From Phascolarctobacterium sp. (GTDB lineage Bacteria; Bacillota; Negativicutes; Acidaminococcales; Acidaminococcaceae), in assembly GCA_024405645.1 (NCBI GenBank), contig JAKSOJ010000072.1:1-6469 (forward strand): a stretch of DNA of 6,469 bases, read 5' to 3'. The position numbers and the translations under genes were made by a program. This document shows positions 6,370-6,469 of this stretch, piece after piece. Under the pieces are notes generated by a model. That model was not told the DNA's origin, ran no database searches, and saw nothing but the letters and a program-made list of their open reading frames with translations. Position 1 is the stretch's first letter, and every line of letters starts with the position of its first letter.

Positions 6370-6399
6370 ATTGTAACACTTTAACACTATATATTGCAA
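6370..6399 (-). promoter_or_regulatory. Promoter of the etfBA operon
   Basis: On the minus strand TTGCAA (6394-6399), an 18-base spacer and TACAAT (6370-6375), preceded by an extended -10 TG, form a good sigma-A promoter. The spacer contains a tandem AGTGTTA repeated at 8-base spacing (6374-6380 and 6382-6388). The 11-base motif AGTGTTAAAGT (6378-6388) also occurs at the pyk promoter. Confidence 0.65.
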
Positions 6400-6424
6400 G
6401 AAATATATTAGGATAAATGCAGAA

Positions 6425-6469
6425 TTACATAAAGCAGTCTTTTCCAAGTAGTTTTTGCATTTCCATGCG
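6425..6469 (-). CDS. C-terminal 14 residues of an unidentified upstream gene
   Basis: The minus-strand frame entering from the right edge reads RMEMQKLLGKDCFM and ends with TAA at 6425-6427. Too little is visible to name a family, and another frame or non-coding sequence cannot be excluded. If real, it ends only about 25 bases before the etfB -35 box with no terminator in between, so transcription could continue into etfBA. Confidence 0.4.
   Translation of the reverse strand, partial: RMEMQKLLGKDCFM

Noticed and set aside
6329..6379. Seventeen-codon N-terminal extension of EtfB from the ATG at 6379
   Set aside because: It has no ribosome site, overlaps the promoter -10 box and start region, and the standard EtfB N-terminus begins at 6328 behind a strong AAGGAGG.

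Overview
The window is AT-rich and tightly packed, and every supported gene lies on the minus strand, so transcription runs from high to low coordinates. The best guess for the organism is an anaerobic, fermentative Firmicute, perhaps one of the Negativicutes (Acidaminococcaceae or Phascolarctobacterium-like). This rests on the ferredoxin-fused EtfA, the bifurcation-type EtfB, the long pyruvate kinase with a C-terminal swivelling domain, and the strong AGGAGG-type ribosome sites. It is inferred from protein character, not from a database match.

Reading in the direction of transcription, the window opens with the last 14 codons of an unidentified gene (6425-6469). Next comes an electron-transfer flavoprotein operon: etfB (5534-6328) and etfA (4320-5522), with its own promoter and a strong hairpin terminator at 4234-4281. 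EtfA carries an N-terminal two-[4Fe-4S] ferredoxin domain and EtfB has the VDGDTAQVGP loop of electron-bifurcating ETFs. The pair is therefore predicted to couple an NADH-, ferredoxin- and acyl-CoA- or lactate-type redox reaction; the partner dehydrogenase is not in the window. An intergenic stretch of about 300 bp follows, with overlapping inverted repeats of unknown meaning and then a promoter for pyk.

Pyruvate kinase (pyk, 2259-4010, 583 aa) has the complete catalytic core plus the extra C-terminal PEP-utiliser-like swivelling domain. After 76 bp containing a plausible promoter comes a 113-aa protein (1841-2182) that is simply another copy of that swivelling domain. Three bases later begins a 312-aa helical protein of unknown function (899-1837), apparently translationally coupled to it. 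A clear terminator (867-894) ends this group. The gltX promoter sits directly against it, and gltX (1-776, truncated by the window edge) follows with its HIGH-type and KLSKR motifs.

The most interesting part is the pyk / free swivelling domain / unknown protein group. Both swivelling domains have lost the histidine that carries phosphate in PEP synthase, PPDK and enzyme I (Asn in Pyk, Ala in the free protein). They therefore look like non-phosphorylatable modules, and a free paralogue could be a regulator or interaction partner of pyruvate kinase. The etfB and pyk promoter regions also share an exact 11-base motif, which may reflect common control of redox and glycolytic genes. No mobile elements, CRISPR arrays, tRNAs or rRNAs were seen.
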